From contig CALBTC010000533.1 of NCBI GenBank assembly GCA_937967805.1, positions 1 through 5,237 on the forward strand: 5,237 nt of DNA, given 5' to 3'. Positions 1-5,047 of this stretch are shown piece by piece. This DNA comes from an uncultured Anaerolineaceae bacterium (GTDB lineage: Bacteria > Chloroflexota > Anaerolineae > Promineifilales > Promineifilaceae). The notes under the pieces were generated by a model. The model worked only from the letters and a program-made list of their open reading frames with translations. It searched no databases and was not told where the DNA came from. The position numbers were made by a program, and so were the translations under genes. The number at the start of each line of letters is the position of its first letter. The first letter of the stretch is position 1.

Positions 1-54
1 GGGTGGTACATCATGGGTGTTGATGACTGGTACATTTATGGGTGTTATTTGACA
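1..54. mobile_element. Probable insertion-sequence terminus (IS21-like) cutting abiEii
   Basis: These bases hold one end of what looks like an insertion sequence whose body lies to the left, outside the window. Read on the minus strand, the element would start TGTCAAATAACACCC at base 54, so on the plus strand it ends in CA. The homology of the AbiEii reading frame stops at the same point. Just inside the boundary are two near-identical direct repeats of about 25 bp. Ends with the TG...CA dinucleotide and several subterminal repeats are typical of the IS21 family (IstA/IstB). No transposase is in view, so the family is an inference from architecture only, and another repeat-ended transposon is possible. 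Confidence 0.5.
4..53. repeat. Two tandem ~25-bp direct repeats
   Basis: Unit A (4-27) and unit B (28-53) share TGGTACAT, ATGGGTGTT and a final TGAC. They differ by short indels and a few substitutions. The units abut with no spacer. Their place at the edge of a broken gene suggests transposase-binding repeats at a mobile element end. Confidence 0.75.
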
Positions 55-473
55 ATCGGGATACGCGCGTTACCCAAGAATGCCGTAAACTGCATCCTGA
101 CTCCTTCTATTTCGGCGCGACCCTGAATCCTTTCGCCTTTTACGGAAGACGCATCGAAATTTAGCCCGTCTGGAGGTCCTGGTTGTAGGCAAATTCTTTT
201 TACGATTTCCACAACATCGGCTATCTCATAAGGGGTGCGTCCATGTAGATCGATATCCCTCGTCGGTCTGCGAAGCGGAATTCTCCAGGCAATAAATACA
301 ACACCGCCCTTCAATACGAAACCATCTCGGTATTCCGATTCAGAAAGGCGATACAAAAAGCGTTCAATGGCATAATATTGTAGCAACTCCTGATGTGTTC
401 GCCCCTGATCGCGGGTCAGGTTATTGAGCCGAGCCTGAACGGAGGCAACTAGGTTTTTGGGTGCCTTACTCAT
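45..473 (-). CDS. abiEii: AbiEii-type nucleotidyltransferase toxin, C-terminally truncated (likely pseudogene)
   Basis: This is the toxin of a type IV AbiE toxin-antitoxin system, a cytoplasmic nucleotidyltransferase-fold protein that halts growth and can give abortive phage defence. The 142 residues show a helical N-terminus (about 25-45), then LKGG (54-57) and RDIDL (72-76). These are the GG/GS and D-x-D signature that binds NTP and metal in this superfamily. LNFDASSVKGERI (104-116) and the strand ending GNARIPI (134-140) follow the family pattern. Family members are usually about 250-300 residues. Here homology ends at residue 140, at the boundary with the mobile element, and the element supplies VK and the TAA stop. 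The C-terminal half, with the remaining conserved motifs, is missing, so the product is probably inactive. The ATG overlaps the abiEi stop in ATGA, and GAGG lies seven bases upstream. Confidence 0.85.
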   Translation of the reverse strand: MSKAPKNLVASVQARLNNLTRDQGRTHQELLQYYAIERFLYRLSESEYRDGFVLKGGVVFIAWRIPLRRPTRDIDLHGRTPYEIADVVEIVKRICLQPGPPDGLNFDASSVKGERIQGRAEIEGVRMQFTAFLGNARIPIVK

Positions 474-1072
474 AGTGCCGCCTCAAGGTACGGTTTCATT
501 ATGTTCTCTACCCGGTTGATTCGCGCGTAGGAAAGCAGTTCTTCTATATTTGCCTTAGGCAGACGTACATACTCTTTTAGGGCCTCTATGGCTACATCTC
601 TCCCCACCTTATTGCGGAATTTGAAGCAATCCGTGACGGTTTTCGATCTGCTGTAGATGGGAACAGAAACGCCATCAAGTTGATGTTCTTCAATACCTGC
701 TTCGTACCCATCTTTCGAAAGCCAGACAACATCAAGCGGCGGATATTTGATTCTTGGTTGTTTTACTGTTTGTGGTAGGGCAATGAAAACTTTTTGCGGA
801 ATTTCTGTTGTCAGGTTGAAATAGGCAAGCGCGGAAAGCAGACAAATAACCGCCTGCGGCACCCGCAAAGCGACTTGCACCAAGTCAGGATATTCAAGAG
901 GCGGTAGGTCGGAAAGCCGATAAAGTCCACGGCCGAGTCTTTGCAGAAGACCGGCCTCATACATTTCTGCTATGGTTTTGGTATCGATGCCAAGACTTTT
1001 GGCCTGACCAGTTCTTAGGATGCCGCTGTGTTCGCGAAATATCACTTGGGCTTCCAGGTAACTTTTTCTCAT
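470..1072 (-). CDS. abiEi: AbiEi-family antitoxin / autorepressor
   Basis: This is the antitoxin of the AbiE system. In characterised members it represses its own operon through an N-terminal winged helix, and it counteracts AbiEii without forming a stable complex with it (type IV). From the chosen start the protein has 200 residues, the usual family size. Residues about 8-52 form the winged-helix domain (GILRTGQAKSLGI, then LQRLGRGLYRL). A middle part carries VICLLSALAYFNLTTEIP. The C-terminal domain has the characteristic SRSKTVTDCFKFRNKVGRD near 131-149. The frame is open to 1171, but that start lies upstream of the promoter -35 and is unlikely. ATG at 1117 is an alternative giving 215 residues. 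Neither ATG has a clear Shine-Dalgarno, so I chose 1072 by family length. The gene looks intact although its toxin partner is broken. Its GC is visibly lower than that of the genes right of the tRNA. Confidence 0.85.
   Translation of the reverse strand: MRKSYLEAQVIFREHSGILRTGQAKSLGIDTKTIAEMYEAGLLQRLGRGLYRLSDLPPLEYPDLVQVALRVPQAVICLLSALAYFNLTTEIPQKVFIALPQTVKQPRIKYPPLDVVWLSKDGYEAGIEEHQLDGVSVPIYSRSKTVTDCFKFRNKVGRDVAIEALKEYVRLPKANIEELLSYARINRVENIMKPYLEAAL
481..484 (-). promoter_or_regulatory. Ribosome binding site for abiEii
   Basis: GAGG on the minus strand lies seven bases before the abiEii ATG (473) and inside the last codons of abiEi. Together with the ATGA stop/start overlap it indicates translational coupling, so toxin synthesis follows that of the antitoxin. 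Confidence 0.6.
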
Positions 1073-1120
1073 GGTGGTTGCTTTAACCTGTAAGGGTATC
1101 CCCTCAGCGATGTCCATAAA

Positions 1121-1150
1121 ATTACTGTAATTATTCACAATTATAGTAAT
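1121..1150. promoter_or_regulatory. 30-bp inverted repeat, probable AbiEi operator
   Basis: The arms ATTACTGTAATT (1121-1132) and AATTATAGTAAT (1139-1150) pair at 11 of 12 positions around a six-base centre. The repeat covers the -10 hexamer and the likely transcription start of the abiE operon, so a bound repressor would block polymerase. AbiEi proteins are known to autoregulate through inverted repeats in their promoters. Assigning this repeat to AbiEi is an inference from its position. Confidence 0.65.
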
Positions 1151-1168
1151 CTTGTGGCCAAAACTCAA
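1140..1168 (-). promoter_or_regulatory. sigma70-type promoter of the abiE operon
   Basis: On the minus strand there is a TTGAGT -35 (1168-1163), a 17-bp spacer and a perfect TATAAT -10 (1145-1140). Transcription should start near 1133. This leaves a leader of about 60 bases to the ATG at 1072, or about 16 to the ATG at 1117, and rules out the upstream start at 1171. Confidence 0.7.
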
Positions 1169-1353
1169 CACTTACCACTAAACGCCAGATATTACATTAA
1201 CGGATTTAGTATCTTTCAAACGTAAGCTCTTTTGGGATGCAAAACACCTTAAACCTGGCCCTTATTTTTCAGGGACCGATGTTCATTTAAATGTAATGTT
1301 GAGTAATAGAGCGTTAGCTGGCCAATGTTTTTCTAAGAGAGAGAAAGAGAAAG
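1169..1353. other. AT-rich spacer between abiE promoter and tRNA 3' end, no gene seen
   Basis: I see no convincing reading frame here. It contains a perfect 10-bp palindrome CATTTAAATG (1284-1293) and a weak CCCT/AGGG hairpin near 1260-1275. A 19-base all-purine run (1335-1353) directly follows the tRNA 3' end, so the tRNA transcript continues into a pyrimidine tract. No clear rho-independent terminator with a U-run is present. Confidence 0.4.
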
Positions 1354-1426
1354 TGCCCCCACGGAGATTCGAACTCCGGTCTTAGCCTTGAAAGGGCTAC
1401 GTCCTGGTCCCCTAGACGATGGGGGC
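1354..1426 (-). tRNA. trnE: tRNA-Glu (anticodon UUC)
   Basis: This 73-nt cloverleaf reads glutamate codons GAA/GAG. The acceptor stem is GCCCCCA (1426-1420) paired with TGGGGGC (1361-1355), with discriminator A at 1354. The anticodon stem TAGCC/GGCTA encloses the loop CTTTCAA with anticodon TTC at 1392-1390. The T-arm has the stem CGGAG/CTCCG and the loop TTCGAAT. The D-arm region (TCGTCTAGGGGACCAGGACG) and the loop match the bacterial tRNA-Glu pattern. The 3' CCA is not encoded (the following bases are CTT), so it would be added after transcription. The gene has its own promoter and stands alone. The low-GC abiE segment starts just beyond its 3' end, which fits a tRNA used as an integration site, although no second copy of the tRNA 3' end is visible in the window. 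Confidence 0.97.
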
Positions 1427-1436
1427 AACGGGCAAA

Positions 1437-1465
1437 ATTCTATCATTCTGCGGCTGATGGGTCAA
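1437..1465 (-). promoter_or_regulatory. Promoter of tRNA-Glu
   Basis: On the minus strand, TTGACC (1465-1460), a 17-bp spacer and TAGAAT (1442-1437) each match the sigma70 consensus at five of six positions. The predicted start is near 1430, a few bases before the mature tRNA 5' end at 1426. Confidence 0.75.
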
Positions 1466-1473
1466 GAAAAATG

Positions 1474-1485
1474 TATAATTCGGTA
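1474..1485 (+). promoter_or_regulatory. -10 element placing transcription start at the GNAT ATG (leaderless)
   Basis: A perfect TATAAT (1474-1479) is followed by TCGGT and then the ATG at 1485. Normal -10 to start spacing puts the first transcribed base at or within a base or two of the A of ATG. No Shine-Dalgarno and no good -35 are present. This TANNNT-five-to-six-bases-ATG layout is known from leaderless genes in Deinococcus and other bacteria. Confidence 0.6.
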
Positions 1486-2387
1486 TGGAAACCTCTCCCT
1501 GGACGGTACGCGCAGCAGAGAAAAGTGATGATCTCGCATTGGCAAAAATTGCCACGGCCGTTTCCCAACCGCGCAGCCACGTCACTCCCCACGCCATCGC
1601 TGAAAGTGACGGCCGTTTCTGGATCATCACCCAACAAAAGCAGCTAATCGGCTACGCCACGCTGCTGCCGCTGCCCGGATTACCTCACCTGTTTGAGCTG
1701 GCCGGCGGCATCACGCCTGAATTTCAGCGGCAGGGAGCAGGCAGCTTTTTGTGGCAGGCGATGAAGCAAGATGTGGGAGGAACGGCCGCTTCGCCAGGCT
1801 CAACGCAAGCTGTGCAGCAAATCACCTACACCGTCGAAAGTCTGGAAACACCCGCTGCCCACTTTTTGCAGCACCATCAATTTGCCCTGGAACATGAAGA
1901 ATACACCATGCTCCTCAACAATCTGCACAGCATGTCACTGCCGGAGCTTGCCGAACCGGCTCCCCTACAGCGCATTGGCCGGCAAACGGCCGTTACCACC
2001 TTACCGGAACTGTACGAACTTTGCTTTGCCAATACCCCGTGGTTCCAACCCTACACTGCCGAAGAAGTGGCCGCCACCTGGGAGCCGGACGACGAGCTGT
2101 ACTACCTGGGCGAAAACGACGACGACATTGGCTTTGTCTGGCTTCACTTCCCGGAGCCGGGCGTGGCCGAGATTGAACCGATCGGCATTGTGCGCCAGAA
2201 ACAGCGGCTGGGATACGGCCGTTCCCTCCTCACCACCATCCTCCAGCAGTTGCAAGAACAGGATATCCACACCGTGCGCCTCGGCGTTTGGGCCAATAAC
2301 CAGACGGCCGTCAACCTCTACCAATCTTTGGGCTTCCTGCACCACAGCAGTAGCTACAGCCTCACCTATACGCTGAGTACAAGATGA
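1485..2387 (+). CDS. Tandem GNAT-family N-acetyltransferase
   Basis: This is a 300-residue cytoplasmic protein with two GNAT (Gcn5-related) folds, predicted to move an acyl group from acyl-CoA to an amine; the substrate is unknown. The N-terminal domain (about 5-145) has LAGGITPEFQRQGAGSFLW (72-90), with the Q-x-x-G-x-G pyrophosphate loop at 81-86. The C-terminal domain (about 160-298) has IEPIGIVRQKQRLGYGR (230-246) with a second loop at 240-245. It is followed by VRLGVWANNQTAVNLYQSLGF (264-284), the usual motif B with conserved N, Y and GF. Both acetyl-CoA loops look intact, so either domain could be active. The two-domain layout recalls mycothiol synthase and related proteins, but I cannot assign that role. 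The ATG at 1485 is supported by the -10 element just upstream. The gene is monocistronic, divergent from tRNA-Glu, and carries five of the eight ACGGCCGT octamers. Confidence 0.9.
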   Translation: METSPWTVRAAEKSDDLALAKIATAVSQPRSHVTPHAIAESDGRFWIITQQKQLIGYATLLPLPGLPHLFELAGGITPEFQRQGAGSFLWQAMKQDVGGTAASPGSTQAVQQITYTVESLETPAAHFLQHHQFALEHEEYTMLLNNLHSMSLPELAEPAPLQRIGRQTAVTTLPELYELCFANTPWFQPYTAEEVAATWEPDDELYYLGENDDDIGFVWLHFPEPGVAEIEPIGIVRQKQRLGYGRSLLTTILQQLQEQDIHTVRLGVWANNQTAVNLYQSLGFLHHSSSYSLTYTLSTR

Positions 2388-2539
2388 GTCGTTCCCTAGA
2401 ATCATCTTTACCTTTTGCCCAAACCGTCCTACAATGAACCCATTGTTCGGATGCAATTCATCCGCACCTATCCGATGCGCGGCAACTCCCACATCTTATT
2501 TTTGCCCTTTGCCTTAAAGATTTTGGGGAACGGCCGTTT

Positions 2540-2590
2540 GTAAAAGCGGGAAAGTCTTTGAAATTAAACGCTTGATCCACCCGCTTTTAC
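2540..2590. repeat. 11-bp perfect inverted repeat upstream of the AAA+ gene
   Basis: GTAAAAGCGGG (2540-2550) and CCCGCTTTTAC (2580-2590) are exact reverse complements separated by 29 bases. The right arm ends 15 bases before the ribosome binding site of the ATPase gene. It could be an operator pair, an RNA hairpin, or a terminator closing the upstream transcription unit; no run of T follows, which argues against a classical terminator. The rest of the 2388-2617 spacer shows no supportable gene. Confidence 0.6.
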
Positions 2591-2600
2591 TTGCTATTTA
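2572..2600 (+). promoter_or_regulatory. Possible promoter of the AAA+/VWA operon
   Basis: TTGATC (2572-2577) is followed after 17 bp by TATTTA (2595-2600), which is preceded by TGC as in an extended -10. The -10 itself matches consensus at only three positions. The start would fall near 2607, leaving a very short leader. The right arm of the inverted repeat lies between the two boxes, where a regulator could act. Confidence 0.3.
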
Positions 2601-2605
2601 AAAAT

Positions 2606-2611
2606 GGAGAA
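2606..2611 (+). promoter_or_regulatory. Ribosome binding site deciding the AAA+ start
   Basis: GGAGAA lies six bases before ATG at 2618. It overlaps the in-frame upstream TTG (2591) extension and so favours the ATG at 2618. Confidence 0.75.
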
Positions 2612-2617
2612 GACAGC

Positions 2618-3547
2618 ATGTTCAAAGATATTGTCGATGTACGCCACAGGTTAGGCCAACAGCAGTACATCGCTTCTGAAGAAATAGGCACCGTTGTTTA
2701 CCTGGCCCATGCCCTGTGCAAGCCCATTCTGGCCGAAGGTCCCGCCGGGGTCGGCAAAACGGAGCTGGCCAAAGTGTGGGCCCTGGCCACCGGGATGCCG
2801 CTCATCCGCCTGCAATGTTACGAAGGGCTGGATGAAAGCAAAGCCCTCTATGAATGGGAGTACGCCAAACAGATGCTGTACACCCAACTGCTGCGCGATA
2901 CGCTGCGCAACGTGCTGGGGGATGTCAACACTCTGGCCGAAGCCGCCGACCGGCTGGCTAAAGAGGAAGATGTCTTTTTCTCCGAAAATTTTTTGCTTCC
3001 CCGCCCCTTGCTCACTGCCCTCACCGCCCAAGAACCCGTCGTTTTACTTATCGACGAAATTGATCGCGCCGATGTGGAATTTGAGGCGTTCCTGCTGGAA
3101 GTGCTCAGCGATTTTCAGGTGAGCGTGCCGGAACTAGGCACGATCAAAGCCAAACACCAGCCGATGGTGCTGCTCACCAGCAACAACACCCGCGAACTCA
3201 GCGAAGCGCTCAAGCGGCGCTGCCTTTACCTGCACGTGGATTACCCCACGCAGGATGCCGAGCTGGAAATTGTCCGGTTGAAGGTGCCGGATTTGAAGCC
3301 GGAGCTGGCGCAGCAGGCCGTTGCCGTCGTGAACCAACTGCGCAACATGGATTTACGCAAAACGCCCAGCATCAGCGAAACGCTCGACTGGGCCCGGGCG
3401 CTGGTCACCCTCAATGCCGACTCAATTGACGAGAAAACGCTCACCAACACGCTCACCGTTCTGCTGAAGTATGAAGCCGACGTGCAAAAAGCCCGGCGCA
3501 TGATGGGCGGGGAGAATGGAGGGCGACACGGCCGTTATAATCGGTAA
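2618..3547 (+). CDS. MoxR-family AAA+ ATPase, CoxD-like
   Basis: This is a cytoplasmic AAA+ ATPase of the MoxR group, which work as chaperones with VWA-domain partners to mature or insert cofactors into client enzymes. The 309 residues contain Walker A GPAGVGKT (41-48), Walker B VVLLIDEID (141-149), sensor 1 around TSNN (187-190), arginine-finger candidates KRR (199-201) and a sensor-2 region SISETLDWARAL (251-262). Two stretches resemble CoxD of aerobic CO dehydrogenase clusters as I recall them: YEGLDESKALYEWEYAKQ (68-85) in place of the usual MoxR segment, and FEAFLLEVLSDFQVSVPELG (155-174). No cox structural genes are in view, so the client is unknown. The ATG at 2618 has a good ribosome binding site; an upstream TTG at 2591 is in frame but lacks one. 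The last residues (RHGRYNR) and the stop come from an ACGGCCGT octamer and a heptad repeat that run into the gene end. It is followed by its VWA partner after 77 bases. Confidence 0.92.
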   Translation: MFKDIVDVRHRLGQQQYIASEEIGTVVYLAHALCKPILAEGPAGVGKTELAKVWALATGMPLIRLQCYEGLDESKALYEWEYAKQMLYTQLLRDTLRNVLGDVNTLAEAADRLAKEEDVFFSENFLLPRPLLTALTAQEPVVLLIDEIDRADVEFEAFLLEVLSDFQVSVPELGTIKAKHQPMVLLTSNNTRELSEALKRRCLYLHVDYPTQDAELEIVRLKVPDLKPELAQQAVAVVNQLRNMDLRKTPSISETLDWARALVTLNADSIDEKTLTNTLTVLLKYEADVQKARRMMGGENGGRHGRYNR

Positions 3548-3608
3548 TCGGTGGTCGGTGAACGGTAATCGGTGAACGGCTTACCGATTACGGATTACAG
3601 ATTACCGA
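3538..3608. repeat. Inverted array of 7-bp repeats (TAATCGG-type)
   Basis: Six head-to-tail heptads run from 3538 to 3579: TAATCGG, TAATCGG, TGGTCGG, TGAACGG, TAATCGG, TGAACGG. After CTTA, overlapping by one base, come three heptads in the opposite sense (3584-3604): CCGATTA, CGGATTA, CAGATTA, and a partial CCGA. The two halves can fold into an imperfect stem spanning 3548-3608. Its core is TAATCGGT (3566-3573) with ACCGATTA (3583-3590) around nine bases. The second heptad supplies the TAA stop of the ATPase gene. The array ends six bases before the ribosome binding site of the VWA gene, so a hairpin here could affect expression of the second gene. It resembles the short tandem heptamer repeats of cyanobacteria in style, not in sequence. 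Confidence 0.85.
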
Positions 3609-3613
3609 AGTTC

Positions 3614-3619
3614 GGAGAA
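3614..3619 (+). promoter_or_regulatory. Ribosome binding site of the VWA gene
   Basis: GGAGAA lies five bases before ATG at 3625 and just outside the heptad hairpin, so it could stay accessible when the hairpin folds. It supports that start and independent initiation of the second gene. Confidence 0.7.
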
Positions 3620-3624
3620 CGACA

Positions 3625-5001
3625 ATGGATAACCGAATTGTAGAATTCATACGAGGTTTACGGGCTGCCGGGGTGCGTGTGTCACTGGCGGAGTCGATGG
3701 ATGCCCTGCGCGCCGTGGAAACGTTAGGCGTCACCCAAAAGGAGATTTTCCGCTCATCCTTGCGCGCCACCCTCATCAAAGAATCCGACGATTTTGCCCC
3801 TTTTGAAGAGCTGTTTCCGCTTTACTTTGGCAGCGGTGGCCCGCCCCTGCAAAATGCCCTGGAAGATATGAGCCCGGAAGACCAGGAAATGCTGCAAGCG
3901 GCATTGAGTGCCTTAAGCGGCCGTATGCAGCAGCTGCTCGACTGGCTTTCCAGCGGTGAAGGTCCCACCAAAGAAGAGCTGGAAGAGATGGCCCGCCGGG
4001 CAGGCATCGAATGGGCCAACAACCCGCAAGAAGGCCGCTGGGTGACTCGCCGCATGTTGCAGCAGATGGGCTTTGCCCACCTGGAAGAGCAAATGCAGGA
4101 GCTGTATCAAAAGCTGCAAGAGATGGGCATGAGCCAGGACGCCATTGAAAAGTTGATGGGTGTGGTGGAAGCCAACCGCGAAGCGTTGGCCGAGCAGGTC
4201 GCTCAGCAAGTGGGGCAGCAGATTGCCGAACAGCGCGCCAACCGCCCCGACGATTTGCACGGCTCTGACCTGATGCACAAGCCGCTGCAATCCCTCACCG
4301 AAGAGGATGCCAATCAACTGCGCAAAGAGGTGCAGCGGCTGGTGACCCAGATGCGCAGCCGGGCCGCGCTGCGACGTAAGCGAGGCAACAAAGGCAAGTT
4401 CGACTCCAAAGGCACCATTCGCTCCAATCTAAAAAATGGCGGCGTGCCCATTGAGCTTAAGTTCAAAAAGAAGAAGCTCAAGCCCAGCCTGGTACTCATT
4501 TGTGATGTCTCTACGTCGATGCGGGCCGTGGCAGAGTTTATGCTGCGATTGACGTACGAATTGCAGGACCAGGTGGCCAGGGCGCGCAGCTTTGCCTTCA
4601 ACTCCGACATGCACGAAATTAGCGTGACGCTTTCTGGCAGCCGGGCCGCCGATGCCGTGACCAAGGTGCTGTACGACATCCCCCCCGGCTACTACGCCAC
4701 CGATTTAGGCAACAGCCTGAATTCGTTTTATAAACATTGGCTGGACGCGGTAGACGGCCGTACCACCGTGGTTATTTTGGGAGATGGGCGCAATAATTAC
4801 AATTCGCCGCGCATTGACCTGATGAAAGATTTGCAGCGGCGAGCCAAGCGGCTGGTCTGGTTCAACCCGGAGCACCAGCGCCAGTGGGGCACAGGCGACA
4901 GCGACATGCTGGAATATTACCCGGTGTGCGATTCGGTGATCGTGGTGCGTAAGCTGACTCAGCAGGAAAGGGCCGTAGACCGACTGCTGGTGGAAAGTTA
5001 G
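3625..5001 (+). CDS. VWA-domain protein, CoxE-like partner of the AAA+ ATPase
   Basis: This is a 458-residue cytoplasmic protein with no signal peptide or membrane segment. The N-terminal part (1-70) begins FIRGLRAAGVRVSLAESMDA and matches the CoxE-type N-terminus. A glutamine/glutamate-rich helical region (about 85-245, likely coiled coil at 152-205) follows. Next comes a basic linker (RRKRGNKGKFD at 250-260, KFKKKKLKP at 279-287) and a C-terminal von Willebrand A domain. The metal-binding MIDAS is complete: DVSTS (294-298), T359 in YATD, and D387 in LGDG. The end RLVWFNPE (409-416) is also typical of the CoxE family. In known MoxR/VWA pairs the VWA protein binds the ATPase and brings the client, as CoxE does with CoxD in CO dehydrogenase maturation. 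Here the pair stands without a recognisable client. It probably shares a transcript with the ATPase gene, with the heptad hairpin between them. Confidence 0.92.
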   Translation: MDNRIVEFIRGLRAAGVRVSLAESMDALRAVETLGVTQKEIFRSSLRATLIKESDDFAPFEELFPLYFGSGGPPLQNALEDMSPEDQEMLQAALSALSGRMQQLLDWLSSGEGPTKEELEEMARRAGIEWANNPQEGRWVTRRMLQQMGFAHLEEQMQELYQKLQEMGMSQDAIEKLMGVVEANREALAEQVAQQVGQQIAEQRANRPDDLHGSDLMHKPLQSLTEEDANQLRKEVQRLVTQMRSRAALRRKRGNKGKFDSKGTIRSNLKNGGVPIELKFKKKKLKPSLVLICDVSTSMRAVAEFMLRLTYELQDQVARARSFAFNSDMHEISVTLSGSRAADAVTKVLYDIPPGYYATDLGNSLNSFYKHWLDAVDGRTTVVILGDGRNNYNSPRIDLMKDLQRRAKRLVWFNPEHQRQWGTGDSDMLEYYPVCDSVIVVRKLTQQERAVDRLLVES

Positions 5002-5023
5002 AGATTGGAGCAGGAACCAATCT
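5002..5023. terminator. Small hairpin just after the VWA stop
   Basis: AGATTGG (5002-5008) and CCAATCT (5017-5023) form a perfect 7-bp stem with an 8-base loop, directly after the stop codon. It lies between two convergent genes and could act for both strands. No T-run follows on either side, so a rho-independent terminator is doubtful. Confidence 0.3.
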
Positions 5024-5047
5024 AGAGTCATCCAGCCTTACCTGATT

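Larger units (their letters stand above)
1554..4761. repeat. Dispersed palindromic octamer ACGGCCGT, eight copies
   Basis: Exact copies start at 1554, 1609, 1986, 2215, 2304, 2530, 3528 and 4754. Six of them extend to ACGGCCGTT. Three more CGGCCG cores lie at 930, 1783 and 3918. Coding copies occur in two reading frames (read as T-A-V or as D/H/Y-G-R) and one copy (2530) is intergenic, so amino-acid choice does not explain them. Random expectation for an octamer in 5.2 kb is about 0.1 copies. Confidence 0.8.

Noticed and set aside
1073..1171. N-terminal extension of AbiEi by 33 residues
   Set aside because: It would start upstream of the -35 box and its codons run through the promoter and the palindrome. 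The extension is not typical of AbiEi proteins.
1256..1277. Hairpin GGCCCTTATTTTTCAGGGACC as tRNA terminator
   Set aside because: The stem has only four continuous base pairs, no T-run follows, and it lies about 80 bases past the tRNA.
1412..1637. Minus-strand open frames over the tRNA and the GNAT start
   Set aside because: They overlap a certain tRNA gene and the N-terminus of a well-supported GNAT gene and show no family motifs.
1771..2376. Second plus-strand frame of 201 codons inside the GNAT gene
   Set aside because: It is a shadow frame with biased composition (rich in Pro, Ser, Thr, Cys). The GNAT frame carries both acetyl-CoA loops.
2001..2492. Minus-strand frame of 163 codons opposite the GNAT 3' end
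   Set aside because: It is antisense to conserved GNAT motifs and has no recognisable domain and no ribosome binding site that I can see.
2407..2543. Promoter-like TTTACC-17-TACAAT (2407-2435) followed by a 30-codon frame (2451-2543)
   Set aside because: The peptide has no ribosome binding site and no recognisable family, and the boxes are ordinary chance matches in an AT-richer spacer. A small inverted repeat ACAATG/CATTGT (2431-2446) is also too short to interpret.
3538..3608. CRISPR array
   Set aside because: The units are seven bases long without spacers and invert halfway. CRISPR repeats are longer, all in one direction and separated by unique spacers.
3913..4317. Minus-strand frame of 134 codons inside the VWA gene
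   Set aside because: The Leu/His-rich composition is the antisense image of the Gln/Glu-rich helical region of the VWA protein.
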